DNA from: JALZOC01 sp035758845
Lineage (GTDB): Bacteria > Acidobacteriota > Vicinamibacteria > Vicinamibacterales > 2-12-FULL-66-21
Direction: 5' to 3'
DNA: 64,000 nucleotides
NCBI GenBank assembly: GCA_035758845.1
Contig: DASTVZ010000025.1
Location: 3,730 to 67,729, forward strand
Made by a program: the position numbers and the translations under genes. Shown in pieces: positions 42,020 through 50,589 of this stretch; position 1 is the stretch's first letter, and each line of letters starts with the position of its first letter. The notes below the pieces were generated by a model. That model made no database searches and was not told the origin of the DNA. It saw only the letters and a list, made by a program, of their open reading frames with translations.

Positions 42020-43366
42020 GTGACATTCAAGCGCGCGCTCGGGCGTTTCGACGTCACGATGATCGTCATCGGCGGCATCATCGGATCCGGCATCTTCATC
42101 AATCCCTACCTCGTCGCGCAGCGTCTGGATAGCTCTGTACTCGTGCTCGCTGCATGGATTGTGGGAGGGACGATCGCAGTGGCAGGCGCGCTCAGTTATG
42201 CGGAGCTTGGATCGCTGTTCCCGCGAGTCGGCGGGCAATATGCGTATCTTCGCGATGCGATTCATCCGATGGCTGGCTTCCTCTACGGATGGGCGGAGCT
42301 TGCCGTCATTGAAAGCGGCGCGGTCGCCGCAGTCGCGATCGTCTTTGCAACTTACACGCTGCGGCTGGTTGGACACCCGGACGTGTCACCGATACCGCTG
42401 GCAATTGCCGCACTGCTGATCCTGTCGCTGATCAACGTCCTCGGCGTGAAGCCCGGCAGCCGCGTGTTGAACGTGCTCGTGATCCTGAAGATTGGCGCGC
42501 TCGTGGTGTTGATCGTGTTCGGCCTGTTTGCGCCGGGGACACCTGGTTGGTCGACCATTGGCAAGTCCACCACGCTTGCTGACACGTCTAGTGCGATCGC
42601 ATTCGGAGCCGCGCTGGTGCCGATTCTCTTCGCCTACGGAGGATGGCAAAACGCTAATTACGTCGCGGAAGAAGTAGAAGATCCGAGCCGCCAGCTGCCC
42701 GTCAGCATCATCGGAGGGACGATGGCCGTCGTGGCGATCTACGTGCTGGTGAACGTCGTCTACCTGCGCGCGCTCGGACTTGAGGGTCTTGCCGCGACGA
42801 TCACACCCGCCGCCGACGCAGCGCGGCACATGTTTGGATCGCTCGGCGATCGATTCGTCACCGCCGCGATTGCCATCTCGACGTTCGGGTTTCTCGATCT
42901 CGCGATTCTCGCCCCGACGCGGGTCTACTACGCGATGGCTGCGGACGGATTGTTCTTTCCCGCGCTCGCCCGATTGCATCCGACGTATCGAACCCCTGCG
43001 GCCGCCATCGCGGTGCAGACGACATGGTCGTGCATCCTGGCGTTGAGCGGCAGTTACGGTCAACTGCTCAATTACGTCGTGTTTGCCGATTGGATTTTCT
43101 TCGGGCTGACAGTGTCAACCGTTTTGGTGTTTCGACGAACCGTGCCGGTACGTCAGCGTCCACTGATGGCGTTTCGCGCCCCGGGATACCCCGTGGTGCC
43201 GGCGCTGTTTGTTGCGACAGCAGCCGCCATTGTCCTCAGCGTCGTCTGGGCCGATCCTGAAAGCGCATCGCGCGGCGCGCTGCTTCTCGCGGCCGGCATT
43301 CCACTGTTCTACTGGTTCGTGACGCGAAAGAAGAAGGCCTCATCAACACTGCATCCGACACTGTAA
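42020..43366 (+). CDS. APC-superfamily amino acid permease
   Basis: 448 residues from the GTG at 42020, in frame and just after pdxH. About 12 TM helices. Typical start (TFKRALGRFDVTMIVIGGIIGSGIFINP) with the APC GSGIF motif, then GALSYAELGSLFPRVGGQYAYLRDAI, FAYGGWQNANYVAEEVEDPSRQLP (family signature) and LDLAILAPTRVYYAMAADGLFF. Probably an amino acid/proton symporter or exchanger of the LAT/YfnA type. A longer open frame upstream overlaps pdxH and is not coding. Confidence 0.9.
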   Translation: MTFKRALGRFDVTMIVIGGIIGSGIFINPYLVAQRLDSSVLVLAAWIVGGTIAVAGALSYAELGSLFPRVGGQYAYLRDAIHPMAGFLYGWAELAVIESGAVAAVAIVFATYTLRLVGHPDVSPIPLAIAALLILSLINVLGVKPGSRVLNVLVILKIGALVVLIVFGLFAPGTPGWSTIGKSTTLADTSSAIAFGAALVPILFAYGGWQNANYVAEEVEDPSRQLPVSIIGGTMAVVAIYVLVNVVYLRALGLEGLAATITPAADAARHMFGSLGDRFVTAAIAISTFGFLDLAILAPTRVYYAMAADGLFFPALARLHPTYRTPAAAIAVQTTWSCILALSGSYGQLLNYVVFADWIFFGLTVSTVLVFRRTVPVRQRPLMAFRAPGYPVVPALFVATAAAIVLSVVWADPESASRGALLLAAGIPLFYWFVTRKKKASSTLHPTL

Positions 43367-43368
43367 CC

Positions 43369-44469
43369 ATGCTTCGATTTCATGCTCCGTACATGGAGTG
43401 GGCGAAGATGCGTCCCGCCGCGCGGCTCGATCTCGCAGGCTCCAACATTTGCGCGTGTTCGATCGACGAGCTTCCCGACGTTCGCCAAGCGATCGCATTC
43501 GAAGGCAACAATGAGAACGGCTACCGTCCCCTTCTCGAAGCCATCGCGCTCCGGTACGGGGTTGCCCCCAACTGCGTGACCACGGCGCAGGGAGCATCAG
43601 GTGCAAACTTTCTCGCCGTTGCTGCGCTCATCGAGCCGGGCGACGAGGTGCTGGTCGAGACACCGGGCTACGATCCGTTGCTTGGCGCTCCGCGGCTGCT
43701 CGGCGCGCGCGTCAATCAGTTCGAGCGGGAATTCGCCCGCGGCTTCGGCCTCGATCCGGATCGAATCAGACGCGCGATGACGCCGCGAACGCGGATCATC
43801 ATCATCACGAACCCGCACAACCCGAGTGGCGTACTTGCGGACCCTGCGGCGCTCGAGGAGATTGGTGAGATCGCGCGACGCAACGGCGCGTACGTTCTGC
43901 TCGACGAGGTGTATCTCGATCTTGCGGCAGCTGCTGCGCCGGGAGGTACACCCGTCGACCGGACCTTCGCGGCGCGTGGCGAGCCGTTCGTCTGCACGAA
44001 TAGCCTGACGAAATCGTATGGGCTTTCGGGACTGCGATGTGGGTGGATCCTGTCGTCCGCGGAAGTCGCCGAACGCATTCGACGCACGCGCGATGTGGTC
44101 GATGGAACCGGTTCGATTGTCGCGGAGCGGCTCGCGGTCGTCGCGTTCCGTCATCTCGACCGCCTGGTTCAGCGCTCGCTCGCGCTGCTCGAAGCCAACA
44201 GGCCAATCATCCGGAGTTTTCTCGAGTCACGAACGGACCTCGAGTGGGCACCATCGGCCGGCACCGTGGTATTTCCGCGGCTCAGGGATCTCGCAGACAC
44301 GACGGAATTCGCAGAACGGCTGCTCAGGACGCGCGATACGGCCGTGGTGCCGGGCCGGTTCTTTCAGGCGCCCGCGCATCTGCGCATGGGCTTCGGTGGC
44401 CCGACTGCGACGCTGCGTGAAGGGTTGAAGGCCGTCACGCAGGCGTTGGATGAGATCCACGGAGTCTAA
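43369..44469 (+). CDS. PLP-dependent class I/II aminotransferase
   Basis: 366 residues. Features: GNNENGYRPLLEAIALRYG, TTAQGASGANFLAVAALIEPGDEVLVETPGYDP, IIITNPHNPSGVLADPAALEEI (substrate Asn), YVLLDEVYLDL (PLP Asp) and TNSLTKSYGLSGLRCGWILSS with the Schiff-base Lys. C-terminal Arg in HLRMGFGG. It starts two bases after the permease stop and so is in the same operon. Substrate not determinable. Confidence 0.92.
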   Translation: MLRFHAPYMEWAKMRPAARLDLAGSNICACSIDELPDVRQAIAFEGNNENGYRPLLEAIALRYGVAPNCVTTAQGASGANFLAVAALIEPGDEVLVETPGYDPLLGAPRLLGARVNQFEREFARGFGLDPDRIRRAMTPRTRIIIITNPHNPSGVLADPAALEEIGEIARRNGAYVLLDEVYLDLAAAAAPGGTPVDRTFAARGEPFVCTNSLTKSYGLSGLRCGWILSSAEVAERIRRTRDVVDGTGSIVAERLAVVAFRHLDRLVQRSLALLEANRPIIRSFLESRTDLEWAPSAGTVVFPRLRDLADTTEFAERLLRTRDTAVVPGRFFQAPAHLRMGFGGPTATLREGLKAVTQALDEIHGV

Positions 44470-44473
44470 CGCT

Positions 44474-44530
44474 GTCGGGATCCGGGATCCGTTGTCCGGG
44501 ATCCGGGATCCGTTGTCCGGGATCCGTCTC
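44474..44530. repeat. GGGATCCGTTGTCCGGGATCC tandem (family E)
   Basis: Three copies of GGGATCCGTTGTCC/GGGATCCGG in tandem between convergent genes. Related units lie at 10671, 24960 and 63405. Confidence 0.7.
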
Positions 44531-44608
44531 TGACTCGCTGCACTCGTTTGGCTACGACTTTCTCCGAATTTCGCATTCCAGATCCCGCACAATGGAGCCC
44601 GACACGCG

Positions 44609-46183
44609 TCAGTATTTCACCGTCTGCGCAAACGTCGGCGGCTTGCGATGTTTGGTCGCCTGCTCGTACGAGTATGCCAGGCTTATGAGCTTGGGCTCGC
44701 TCCACGCGCGTCCAATGAACGACACGCCAACCGGTAGTCCACGAACAAATCCGGCTGGCACGGTGATGCTGGGATAACCAGCAACCGCTGCGGGCGTCGA
44801 ACTGGCGCCGAGAAAGTGATCGCCGTTGATGAGATCGATCGGCCACGCCGGACTGCCGGTCGGCGCAACGATCGCGTCGAGCCGAAACTTCGTCATGACG
44901 GCGTCGATCCCGAGCGTTCTCGATCGCGCGCGGCAGGTGGCTAGAGCTTTGCGATACGCCGGCGATGTCAACGGCCCCTTCTTCTCAGCTCGGACGAGGA
45001 GCTCCTGCTCGAAGTACGGCATCTCGCGGTCACGCTCGCGGATGTTGAACGCGATGAGATCTTTCAGCGAGTGCACCGGCGCGGACGGACCGCGCGAAAC
45101 GAGATACTTGTTGAGACCCACCTTGAACTCATACAACAGGATCTCGAGCTCGCAATCGTCGAGACGGTCTGCGGTGGCGATATCGGCCGGATCGATGATC
45201 GTGGCACCCTGCGCCTTCATGTCGGCGATCGCCTGATCGATCATCTTGTCGGTCGCCGGGCTATAGCCAAAGAAGCGCTTCCGCGCAACACCGATGCGGG
45301 CGCCCCGAAGGCCGTCGACTTTCAGCGCTGCCAAGTAATCGGCAGACTTCGATTTCGAACCGACCGTAGCGGCGTCCGATGGATCCGGACCCACCATTGC
45401 TCCGAGAAGGATCGCCGCGTCGGCGACGGTCCGCGTCATGGGACCAGCCGTATCCTGGGTGTGCGAGATGGGAACGATGCCGGTGCGGCTCACCAGTCCA
45501 ATCGTGGGTTTGATTCCGACCAGCGCATTCGCTCCTGACGGACACACGATCGATCCATCGGTCTCGGTACCGACGCCAATCGCGCTCAGATTCGCGGCAA
45601 CGGCGGCACCAGTTCCCGAACTCGATCCGCACGGGTTCCGATCGAGCACGTAGGGATTGGTCACCTGGCCACCGCGCGCACTCCAACCGCTCGTCGATTT
45701 GGTTGACCGGAAATTCGCCCATTCACTCAGGTTGGTCTTGCCGAGGATCACGGCGCCGGCGGCACGCAGCTTCGTCACGATGAAGGCATCGCGCGGGGCC
45801 GGGACACCTTGGAGCGCCAACGAACCAGCGGTCGTCATCATTCGATCGCCGGTATCGATGTTGTCCTTGATGAGAACCGGGATGCCATGCAGCGGTCCGC
45901 GCACGCGGCCGCTCTTGCGGTCAGCGTCGAGCGTATCGGCAATCGACGGCGCATCCGGATTGAGTTCGATGACCGATCGAAGTGTCGGACCGTTGCGATC
46001 GACTGCGTTGATGCGCTCGGTATAGAGCTGGACGAGCCGTCGAGATGTGTATCGTCCGGCAGCCATCGCGTCCTGCAACTGGGCAACCGTCATCTCTTCG
46101 AGAGGAAACGAAGCGGTTGTTTGACCGCTGAAGCGAGATGCGAAGAAGATGATCAGGAACGAGACGACAGGCGTGCGCGGCAT
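44609..46183 (-). CDS. Exported amidase-signature family enzyme
   Basis: 524 residues from the ATG at 46183, chosen because CATAAT stands exactly six bases upstream; a GTG at 46198 would overlap that hexamer. Signal peptide (VVSFLIIFFASRFSGQ). Amidase signature: PVLIKDNIDTGDRMMTTAGS (catalytic Lys), DRNPCGSSSGTGAAVAANLSAIGVGTETDGSIVCPS (Ser-cisSer-Lys triad). Likely hydrolyses peptide or indole-type amides in the periplasm. Confidence 0.9.
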   Translation of the reverse strand: MPRTPVVSFLIIFFASRFSGQTTASFPLEEMTVAQLQDAMAAGRYTSRRLVQLYTERINAVDRNGPTLRSVIELNPDAPSIADTLDADRKSGRVRGPLHGIPVLIKDNIDTGDRMMTTAGSLALQGVPAPRDAFIVTKLRAAGAVILGKTNLSEWANFRSTKSTSGWSARGGQVTNPYVLDRNPCGSSSGTGAAVAANLSAIGVGTETDGSIVCPSGANALVGIKPTIGLVSRTGIVPISHTQDTAGPMTRTVADAAILLGAMVGPDPSDAATVGSKSKSADYLAALKVDGLRGARIGVARKRFFGYSPATDKMIDQAIADMKAQGATIIDPADIATADRLDDCELEILLYEFKVGLNKYLVSRGPSAPVHSLKDLIAFNIRERDREMPYFEQELLVRAEKKGPLTSPAYRKALATCRARSRTLGIDAVMTKFRLDAIVAPTGSPAWPIDLINGDHFLGASSTPAAVAGYPSITVPAGFVRGLPVGVSFIGRAWSEPKLISLAYSYEQATKHRKPPTFAQTVKY

Positions 46184-46189
46184 CCGCGC

Positions 46190-46195
46190 ATTATG
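46190..46195 (-). promoter_or_regulatory. CATAAT -10 six bases before amidase start
   Basis: CATAAT on the minus strand overlaps the end of the upstream receiver-PilZ gene; the ATG at 46183 follows after six bases. Confidence 0.45.
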
Positions 46196-46859
46196 CACTG
46201 AGTCGATCGACGATCGCGCGCCAGGTGCGCGCGGCAGGCGTGCTGTCGGTCGTGAGCGTCGCGCCGCACATCACCGCGCCACCGGCTTCAGGATGGCACC
46301 ACACGCTTTCGACCGGGAGTTGCAGACCAATGCCTGAAATCTCGATCTCGAATGTCGGCGGCAGCAATCCGCCATCGGGCACTTCGAGGCGCAGCCCTCC
46401 GTAGCACACATCAACGACCGCTGCCGGACGGCCATTCGCGGTGACACGAAAGCCGCCGACGACTCGTTTGCGTGGCCAGCGCCGCTGACGGCGTACGTCG
46501 CCGAGACACCGGGCGACGGTTTTCAGGAATTCAACCGGCTTGATTGGCTTGCGAACGAACTGCGCACCATATCTCCCGGCTTCCACTTCCATCATCGTCT
46601 CTTCGTAGCCGGAAATGATGATCAGTCCCATCTCAGGCCGATCGCGATAGGCCTGCCGGACCAGATTCAGCCCATTGAAACCGCGCAGCCGGATATCGGT
46701 GATGAGCAGGTCGAACGTTTCGGCTGCCAGCAGCGTCTTCGCAGACTCGTAGGTCGTCGCCGGGGTGACGACATACGCCATCTCGCGGAGCATTTCGACG
46801 ATCCCGTCAAGGGCGGAATCGTCGTCGTCGAGGACGAGGATTTTATAGGGCAATTTCAT
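46191..46859 (-). CDS. Response regulator receiver-PilZ fusion
   Basis: 222 residues from the ATG at 46859. Receiver about 5-120: VLDDDDSALDG, LLITDIRLRGFNG (phospho-Asp about 53), IIISGYEET, VRKPIKP. PilZ domain about 135-222: RQRRWPRKRVVGGFRV and VVDVCYGGLRLEVP. The RxxxR motif (R-W-P-R-K-R) is present but the usual DxSxxG is DVCYGG (S replaced by C), so c-di-GMP binding is plausible but not certain. It couples phosphorelay with c-di-GMP signalling, probably in motility or envelope control. Confidence 0.85.
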   Translation of the reverse strand: MKLPYKILVLDDDDSALDGIVEMLREMAYVVTPATTYESAKTLLAAETFDLLITDIRLRGFNGLNLVRQAYRDRPEMGLIIISGYEETMMEVEAGRYGAQFVRKPIKPVEFLKTVARCLGDVRRQRRWPRKRVVGGFRVTANGRPAAVVDVCYGGLRLEVPDGGLLPPTFEIEISGIGLQLPVESVWCHPEAGGAVMCGATLTTDSTPAARTWRAIVDRLSA

Positions 46860-46937
46860 GGTTCGCTGAGGAGCGACACGCCCGTTCTGCTTCAGACCGG
46901 GCAAACCCGGTGCCGATGAGTCGGCATCATCAACTCT

Positions 46938-46956
46938 ACGCCAAATGGCGTTTTTT
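46938..46956 (+). terminator. Weak hairpin plus T tract
   Basis: ACGCC-AAAT-GGCGT followed by TTTTTT on the plus strand, between two minus-strand genes. It would stop antisense transcription; the stem is only five pairs, so low confidence. Confidence 0.25.
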
Positions 46957-47018
46957 GCGTGTTTATATGGTCTTTCCGGCGCGGATCTGTAAGCCGTCGG
47001 AAAAGTCTGAAATCCGAG

Positions 47019-47372
47019 TCAATGGATCACGGGGCGGGCCGGACCGGCGGTCGCGATGGCCCGGGAGATGAGTGAATCGAGCCGCTGCTGGGGAATATCG
47101 AAAGGGCCGGCAACAGCCGCACCCATCGGGATCTCGAGCGCGATGACCACGCCGCGATCGGTGGGTTCGACGATCCAGCTGAACCCGCGGAGCGCGACAT
47201 GACGTTCATTTGAGCCGGGATTTTTCGCGCGATCGATGGCGAGGAGCATTGATTTCAAAACTGCATCGACATCAAGTTCCGTCCAGCCGGACGGATCGCT
47301 GCCATCGTGCTCGAGTCGTTCGGCAACGGCCGTTTCGCGATCGCGGAGAACGATTTCTATGTCGTAGACCAT
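47019..47372 (-). CDS. Conserved-looking protein of unknown function
   Basis: 117 residues, no membrane helix or signal. Strand/helix alternation (IEIVLRDRETAVAERLEHDG, VDAVLKSMLLAIDRAKNP, HVALRGFSWIVEPTDRGVVIALEIPMGAAVAGPFD). The region between its end (47019) and the receiver-PilZ start has no gene. Family not recognised. Confidence 0.55.
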   Translation of the reverse strand: MVYDIEIVLRDRETAVAERLEHDGSDPSGWTELDVDAVLKSMLLAIDRAKNPGSNERHVALRGFSWIVEPTDRGVVIALEIPMGAAVAGPFDIPQQRLDSLISRAIATAGPARPVIH

Positions 47373-47380
47373 AACTTCGA

Positions 47381-47440
47381 ACTAAAACTGAGACTAAAAC
47401 TTAGAACCACAACCAAAACGGAAAACTCAAAACATGAAAC
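47381..47440. repeat. AAAACTNAGAACCAAAAC stutter (family A, inverted)
   Basis: Degenerate ACTAAAACTGAG/ACTTAGAACCAC/AACCAAAACGG units; the reverse complement of the module at 1716-1776. Lies between two minus-strand genes. Confidence 0.65.
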
Positions 47441-47450
47441 TTATCATCAT

Positions 47451-49580
47451 TCACTCTAATTCTCTCGCGAAATCCTGTGCCGTCGTGACCGGCTGCCGGC
47501 AGGTGAAGTCGCGGCAGACATACGCTGCGGCGCCACCGCGAGCGGTCATTGCCGCCGTAAACGGCAACAGCTTCGACAGCGTTTCGCGCGGAATATTCGG
47601 CGCAACGGGAATCAGCAGAGCGAACGGCAGATAGTGACGCGCAAGTTCTACCTTCAGCGCCCGCGCCGAATCACCATCACCCACAATCACGACCTGAGAG
47701 TGGCCCGCATACCATGCAGAGAGCGCGCATAACATCATCGGAATCGAACGCGCCGCCGCGCCGATGCGCGGGCCGTATCGTGCAATCGTCCGCTCCGCGC
47801 GCTGCCGCATATTCTCGTCACCCGTCAGGTTCGCGAGTGTCAGCGTATTGAGCGCGGAGATCGAACTAGCCGCCGGCTCAGCGCCGTCGTAGTCCTCTTT
47901 CAATCGCAACAGCACGGTCGGGTCGTCGCCCGTCGTGCTGAACCATCCGGATTCTGTTTCATCCCAGAATTTGCGGTCCTGGTCCGCTTGCAGGGTGATC
48001 GCCCATTCGAGCCAGCCGGCGTCGCCGCTTGACTGAAACAGTTCGAGCAGTCCCCAGATCAAATACGCGTAGTCTTCCGCGTACCCGGGGATTGCCGCGT
48101 CGCCGTCGCGGTATCTCCGGAGTAACCCCGCATCGGTCCATAGCTTCGTTTTGATAAACGAGGCGGCTCGCAGCGCACAGTTCAGGTACTCGGACGATGA
48201 TGGCCGATCGGCCAGCACGCGGGCGGCGCGGGCGAAGGCCGCAATCATCAACCCGTTCCACGCCGTCAGGATCTTGTCGTCGAGATGAGGGCGTGGACGT
48301 GTCGATCTGACGCTCATCAGTCGCTGTCGGATGCGGCCGAGTGCTGCGACGACCTGATCGGGGGTTGCGCCGCTGCGGATCGAAATCTCTTCGATGGACT
48401 GGGCGGTGTAAAGGAGGTTCTTGCCGGTGAACTCCCCTTGCGGATCGTGCGGTGCGTTTCCACCTGCTTCGATACCGAACCGCCGCCGTGCGACGTCAGC
48501 GTCCTCACCTAATACGGTGCCGAGTTCCTGATCCGACCAGATGTAGAACGCCCCTTCCGATTTTCGGGCTTTCGGATCGTCGGCATGTTCGGGGGGAATG
48601 CTGTCTGCATCTTCGGCCGAGTAGAATCCCCCGTCCGAATCGGTCATGTCACGCCGGACGTAGTCGAGCGTGTCCTCAGCGACGGTTGCATAGAACGGAT
48701 CTCCGGTCGCCTGGGCTGCCTCGAGATAGGCGAGAACCAATTGCGACTGGTCGTACAACATTTTCTCGAAATGCGGAACGCGCCAGTCACCATCAACCGA
48801 ATATCGATGAAAGCCGCCGCCGATGTGATCGCGCATACCGCCCAGCGCCATCGCACGAAGGGTCTCCGTTGCCATCTGCAACGCGGAAGACGAGCGTGCG
48901 TCGTCGCCTCGGCGAGCGTGCTCTCGAAGAAGAAAGAGCAGCTCTGAAGGCCGCGGGAACTTCGGCGCATCACCGAACCCTCCGCGACGCCGATCGAACG
49001 ATCGATGGAACTGGTCGATCGACTCCTCGAGGGCATCGGTCGACGCGAGCTCGGATTCAGCGCGCGGCGAGCCATCGGTCGCAGTCACGGCTTGCAATCT
49101 CTGAAGTAGTTCTGCGGCCGCCTCCTCGACCCGTGTGCGATCGTGTTTCCAGACGCGCGCCAGTTCACCGAGCAAATCGGAGAATCCCGGGCGGCCCCAT
49201 TTCGACGCCGGCGGAAAATACGTGCCGCCGAAAAACGGCTTCAATTCCGGAGTCAGGAACACGGTCATCGGCCAACCGCCCGAGCCGGTGGTGGCCTGAA
49301 CGAACGACATGTAAACCCGATCGACATCAGGCCGCTCTTCACGATCGACCTTGATCGACACGAAATCATTGTTGAGCAGCTCGGCAATCGCCGGGTTCTC
49401 GAACGACTCGTGCTCCATCACGTGGCACCAGTGGCACGTCGAATACCCGATGGACAGGAATATCGGTTTGTCCTCGTGGCGGGCTCGTTGAAACGCCTCA
49501 GCGCCCCACGCGTACCAGTCAACCGGATTCGTTGCATGCTGGAGGAGATACGGGCTGCGCTCACGCGCCAGTCGATTCAT
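47451..49580 (-). CDS. yyaL: YyaL/SSP411-type thioredoxin-domain protein with (alpha/alpha)6-barrel
   Basis: 709 residues from the ATG at 49580; GTG at 49592 possible. N-terminal DUF255 thioredoxin domain: NRLARERSPYLLQHATNPVDWY, IFLSIGYSTCHWCHVMEHESF (CHWC active site), VKVDREERPDVD, GSGGWPMTVFLTP, FFGGTYFPP. The C-terminal six-hairpin glycosidase-like barrel contains GMRDHIGGGFHRYSVDGDWRVPHFEKMLYDQ and NGLMIAAFARAARVL. The exact reaction is unsettled, although some members are linked to cellular redox and sporulation. Confidence 0.93.
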   Translation of the reverse strand: MNRLARERSPYLLQHATNPVDWYAWGAEAFQRARHEDKPIFLSIGYSTCHWCHVMEHESFENPAIAELLNNDFVSIKVDREERPDVDRVYMSFVQATTGSGGWPMTVFLTPELKPFFGGTYFPPASKWGRPGFSDLLGELARVWKHDRTRVEEAAAELLQRLQAVTATDGSPRAESELASTDALEESIDQFHRSFDRRRGGFGDAPKFPRPSELLFLLREHARRGDDARSSSALQMATETLRAMALGGMRDHIGGGFHRYSVDGDWRVPHFEKMLYDQSQLVLAYLEAAQATGDPFYATVAEDTLDYVRRDMTDSDGGFYSAEDADSIPPEHADDPKARKSEGAFYIWSDQELGTVLGEDADVARRRFGIEAGGNAPHDPQGEFTGKNLLYTAQSIEEISIRSGATPDQVVAALGRIRQRLMSVRSTRPRPHLDDKILTAWNGLMIAAFARAARVLADRPSSSEYLNCALRAASFIKTKLWTDAGLLRRYRDGDAAIPGYAEDYAYLIWGLLELFQSSGDAGWLEWAITLQADQDRKFWDETESGWFSTTGDDPTVLLRLKEDYDGAEPAASSISALNTLTLANLTGDENMRQRAERTIARYGPRIGAAARSIPMMLCALSAWYAGHSQVVIVGDGDSARALKVELARHYLPFALLIPVAPNIPRETLSKLLPFTAAMTARGGAAAYVCRDFTCRQPVTTAQDFARELE

Positions 49581-49585
49581 GACTT

Positions 49586-49680
49586 CACTCACTGCGGCGC
49601 TTCCTTCCAGCGCCTCGCTCGGGCCGCGGGCGCTAACTCACTGCGGCGCCTCCTTCCAGTGCCTCGCTCGGGCACTATGC
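49586..49680. repeat. ACTGCGGCGC(T/C)TCCTTCCAG direct repeat (family L)
   Basis: Two ~40-base copies of ACTGCGGCGCYTCCTTCCAG followed by YGCCTCGCTCGGGC, separated by CGCGGGCGCTAACTC, in the gap between yyaL and the next minus-strand gene. GC-rich and related in style to family G. Confidence 0.65.
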
Positions 49681-50022
49681 GCCCGTGAGAAACGCCATCA
49701 CCAAGCGATCGCGATCCTGCGGCCACAAATACCTCTCACTGTCTGGCAGGCTCGTCGGCGGCGACGATCGCGAAGCGGTGATGAAAACAATCGCTTCGCG
49801 CCGTTCGGCCCGCTCCTCGGTGCGATCATGCTCGGCTATTTCTGCAATCGCCGGATCGTCGCTGGCAGACCAGAACACGACGCGATCGGCATCGATCAGT
49901 GAACCCGTCCGTGCCAGGTCCGCTGCGCGTCGCTGTTCGAAGTACGTACTCCCGCGTGTGAGCAGATCGACAAGTGAACTGGGGGCTGCTGTCTCTCCTC
50001 CGCTGATCAGGAGCGTTCTCAT
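49675..50022 (-). CDS. Small protein of unknown function
   Basis: 115 residues from the ATG at 50022, with TACGAT six bases before the ATG. Features: MRTLLISGGETAAPSSLVDLLTRG, ADRVVFWSASDDPAIAEIAEHD, EAIVFITASRS. The strand-glycine-rich opening hints at a Rossmann-like fold. A longer upstream extension runs through the DJ-1 gene on the opposite strand and is not coding. Confidence 0.5.
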   Translation of the reverse strand: MRTLLISGGETAAPSSLVDLLTRGSTYFEQRRAADLARTGSLIDADRVVFWSASDDPAIAEIAEHDRTEERAERREAIVFITASRSSPPTSLPDSERYLWPQDRDRLVMAFLTGA

Positions 50023-50028
50023 CTCCTC

Positions 50029-50034
50029 ATCGTA
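50029..50034 (-). promoter_or_regulatory. TACGAT hexamer six bases before start
   Basis: TACGAT, six bases (GAGGAG), ATG at 50022 on the minus strand. GAGGAG could also be read as a Shine-Dalgarno abutting the ATG, with too little spacing. Confidence 0.3.
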
Positions 50035-50042
50035 GCAGGTTG

Positions 50043-50048
50043 TAGAAT
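50043..50048 (+). promoter_or_regulatory. TAGAAT -10 seven bases before DJ-1-like gene
   Basis: TAGAAT then seven bases, ATG at 50056; divergent from the TACGAT element for the minus-strand gene. Confidence 0.45.
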
Positions 50049-50055
50049 CCTCCGA

Positions 50056-50589
50056 ATGCCTTCTGTCCAGCTTCGCATCGCTGTCTTGATTGACGAGGGC
50101 TTCGACGACGATGAGTTTTCCGCGATGTCGGCGCAGTTCGAAAACGCCGGCGCGCGAGTGGTGATTGTGGCGCCGTTTACCGGCCGCCTCTATTCGGGAC
50201 GGCATGGGCGAGTCGACACTGCATGCGATGTGGCCGTGCGCGGAACGCGTGCAGCGATGTTCTCGGCGATCGCGATTCCAGGCGGCTATTCGCCAGACCG
50301 GCTCCGCATGCGGCACGCATTCCTCGATCTCATCCGGGATGCGCTTGCGACGAATGTTCCGATCGGCGCGGTCGGACATGGCCCGCAGGTGCTCATCTCG
50401 GCCAATGCCATCAAGGGCCGGACGATCACCTGCTGGCCTTCGATCGCCATCGACGTCAAGAACGCAGGCGGCCTCTACGTCGACCGGCCCGTCGTGCAAG
50501 ATGGCGGCATCGTCACGGCCAGAAAGATCGATGACATCGGGCCGTTTGTGGAAGCGATCCTCCGCTTGGCCCATGCAGACTCACGATGA
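50056..50589 (+). CDS. DJ-1/PfpI-family protein lacking the nucleophile Cys
   Basis: 177 residues of class I glutamine amidotransferase fold: RIAVLIDEGFDDDEFSAM (Glu20 region), ARVVIVAPFTG, AIAIPGGYSPDRLR. The nucleophile elbow reads PIGAVGHGPQVLI, so glycine (G107) replaces the catalytic Cys of the usual AICHGPQ. This member cannot act as a Cys-dependent protease, glyoxalase or deglycase and is probably a binding protein. It overlaps the ABC ATPase gene by ATGA. Confidence 0.82.
   Translation: MPSVQLRIAVLIDEGFDDDEFSAMSAQFENAGARVVIVAPFTGRLYSGRHGRVDTACDVAVRGTRAAMFSAIAIPGGYSPDRLRMRHAFLDLIRDALATNVPIGAVGHGPQVLISANAIKGRTITCWPSIAIDVKNAGGLYVDRPVVQDGGIVTARKIDDIGPFVEAILRLAHADSR

Noticed and set aside
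49675..50574. A 299-residue gene on the minus strand
   Set aside because: The first ~185 residues are antisense to the DJ-1-like gene; the supported start is at 50022.
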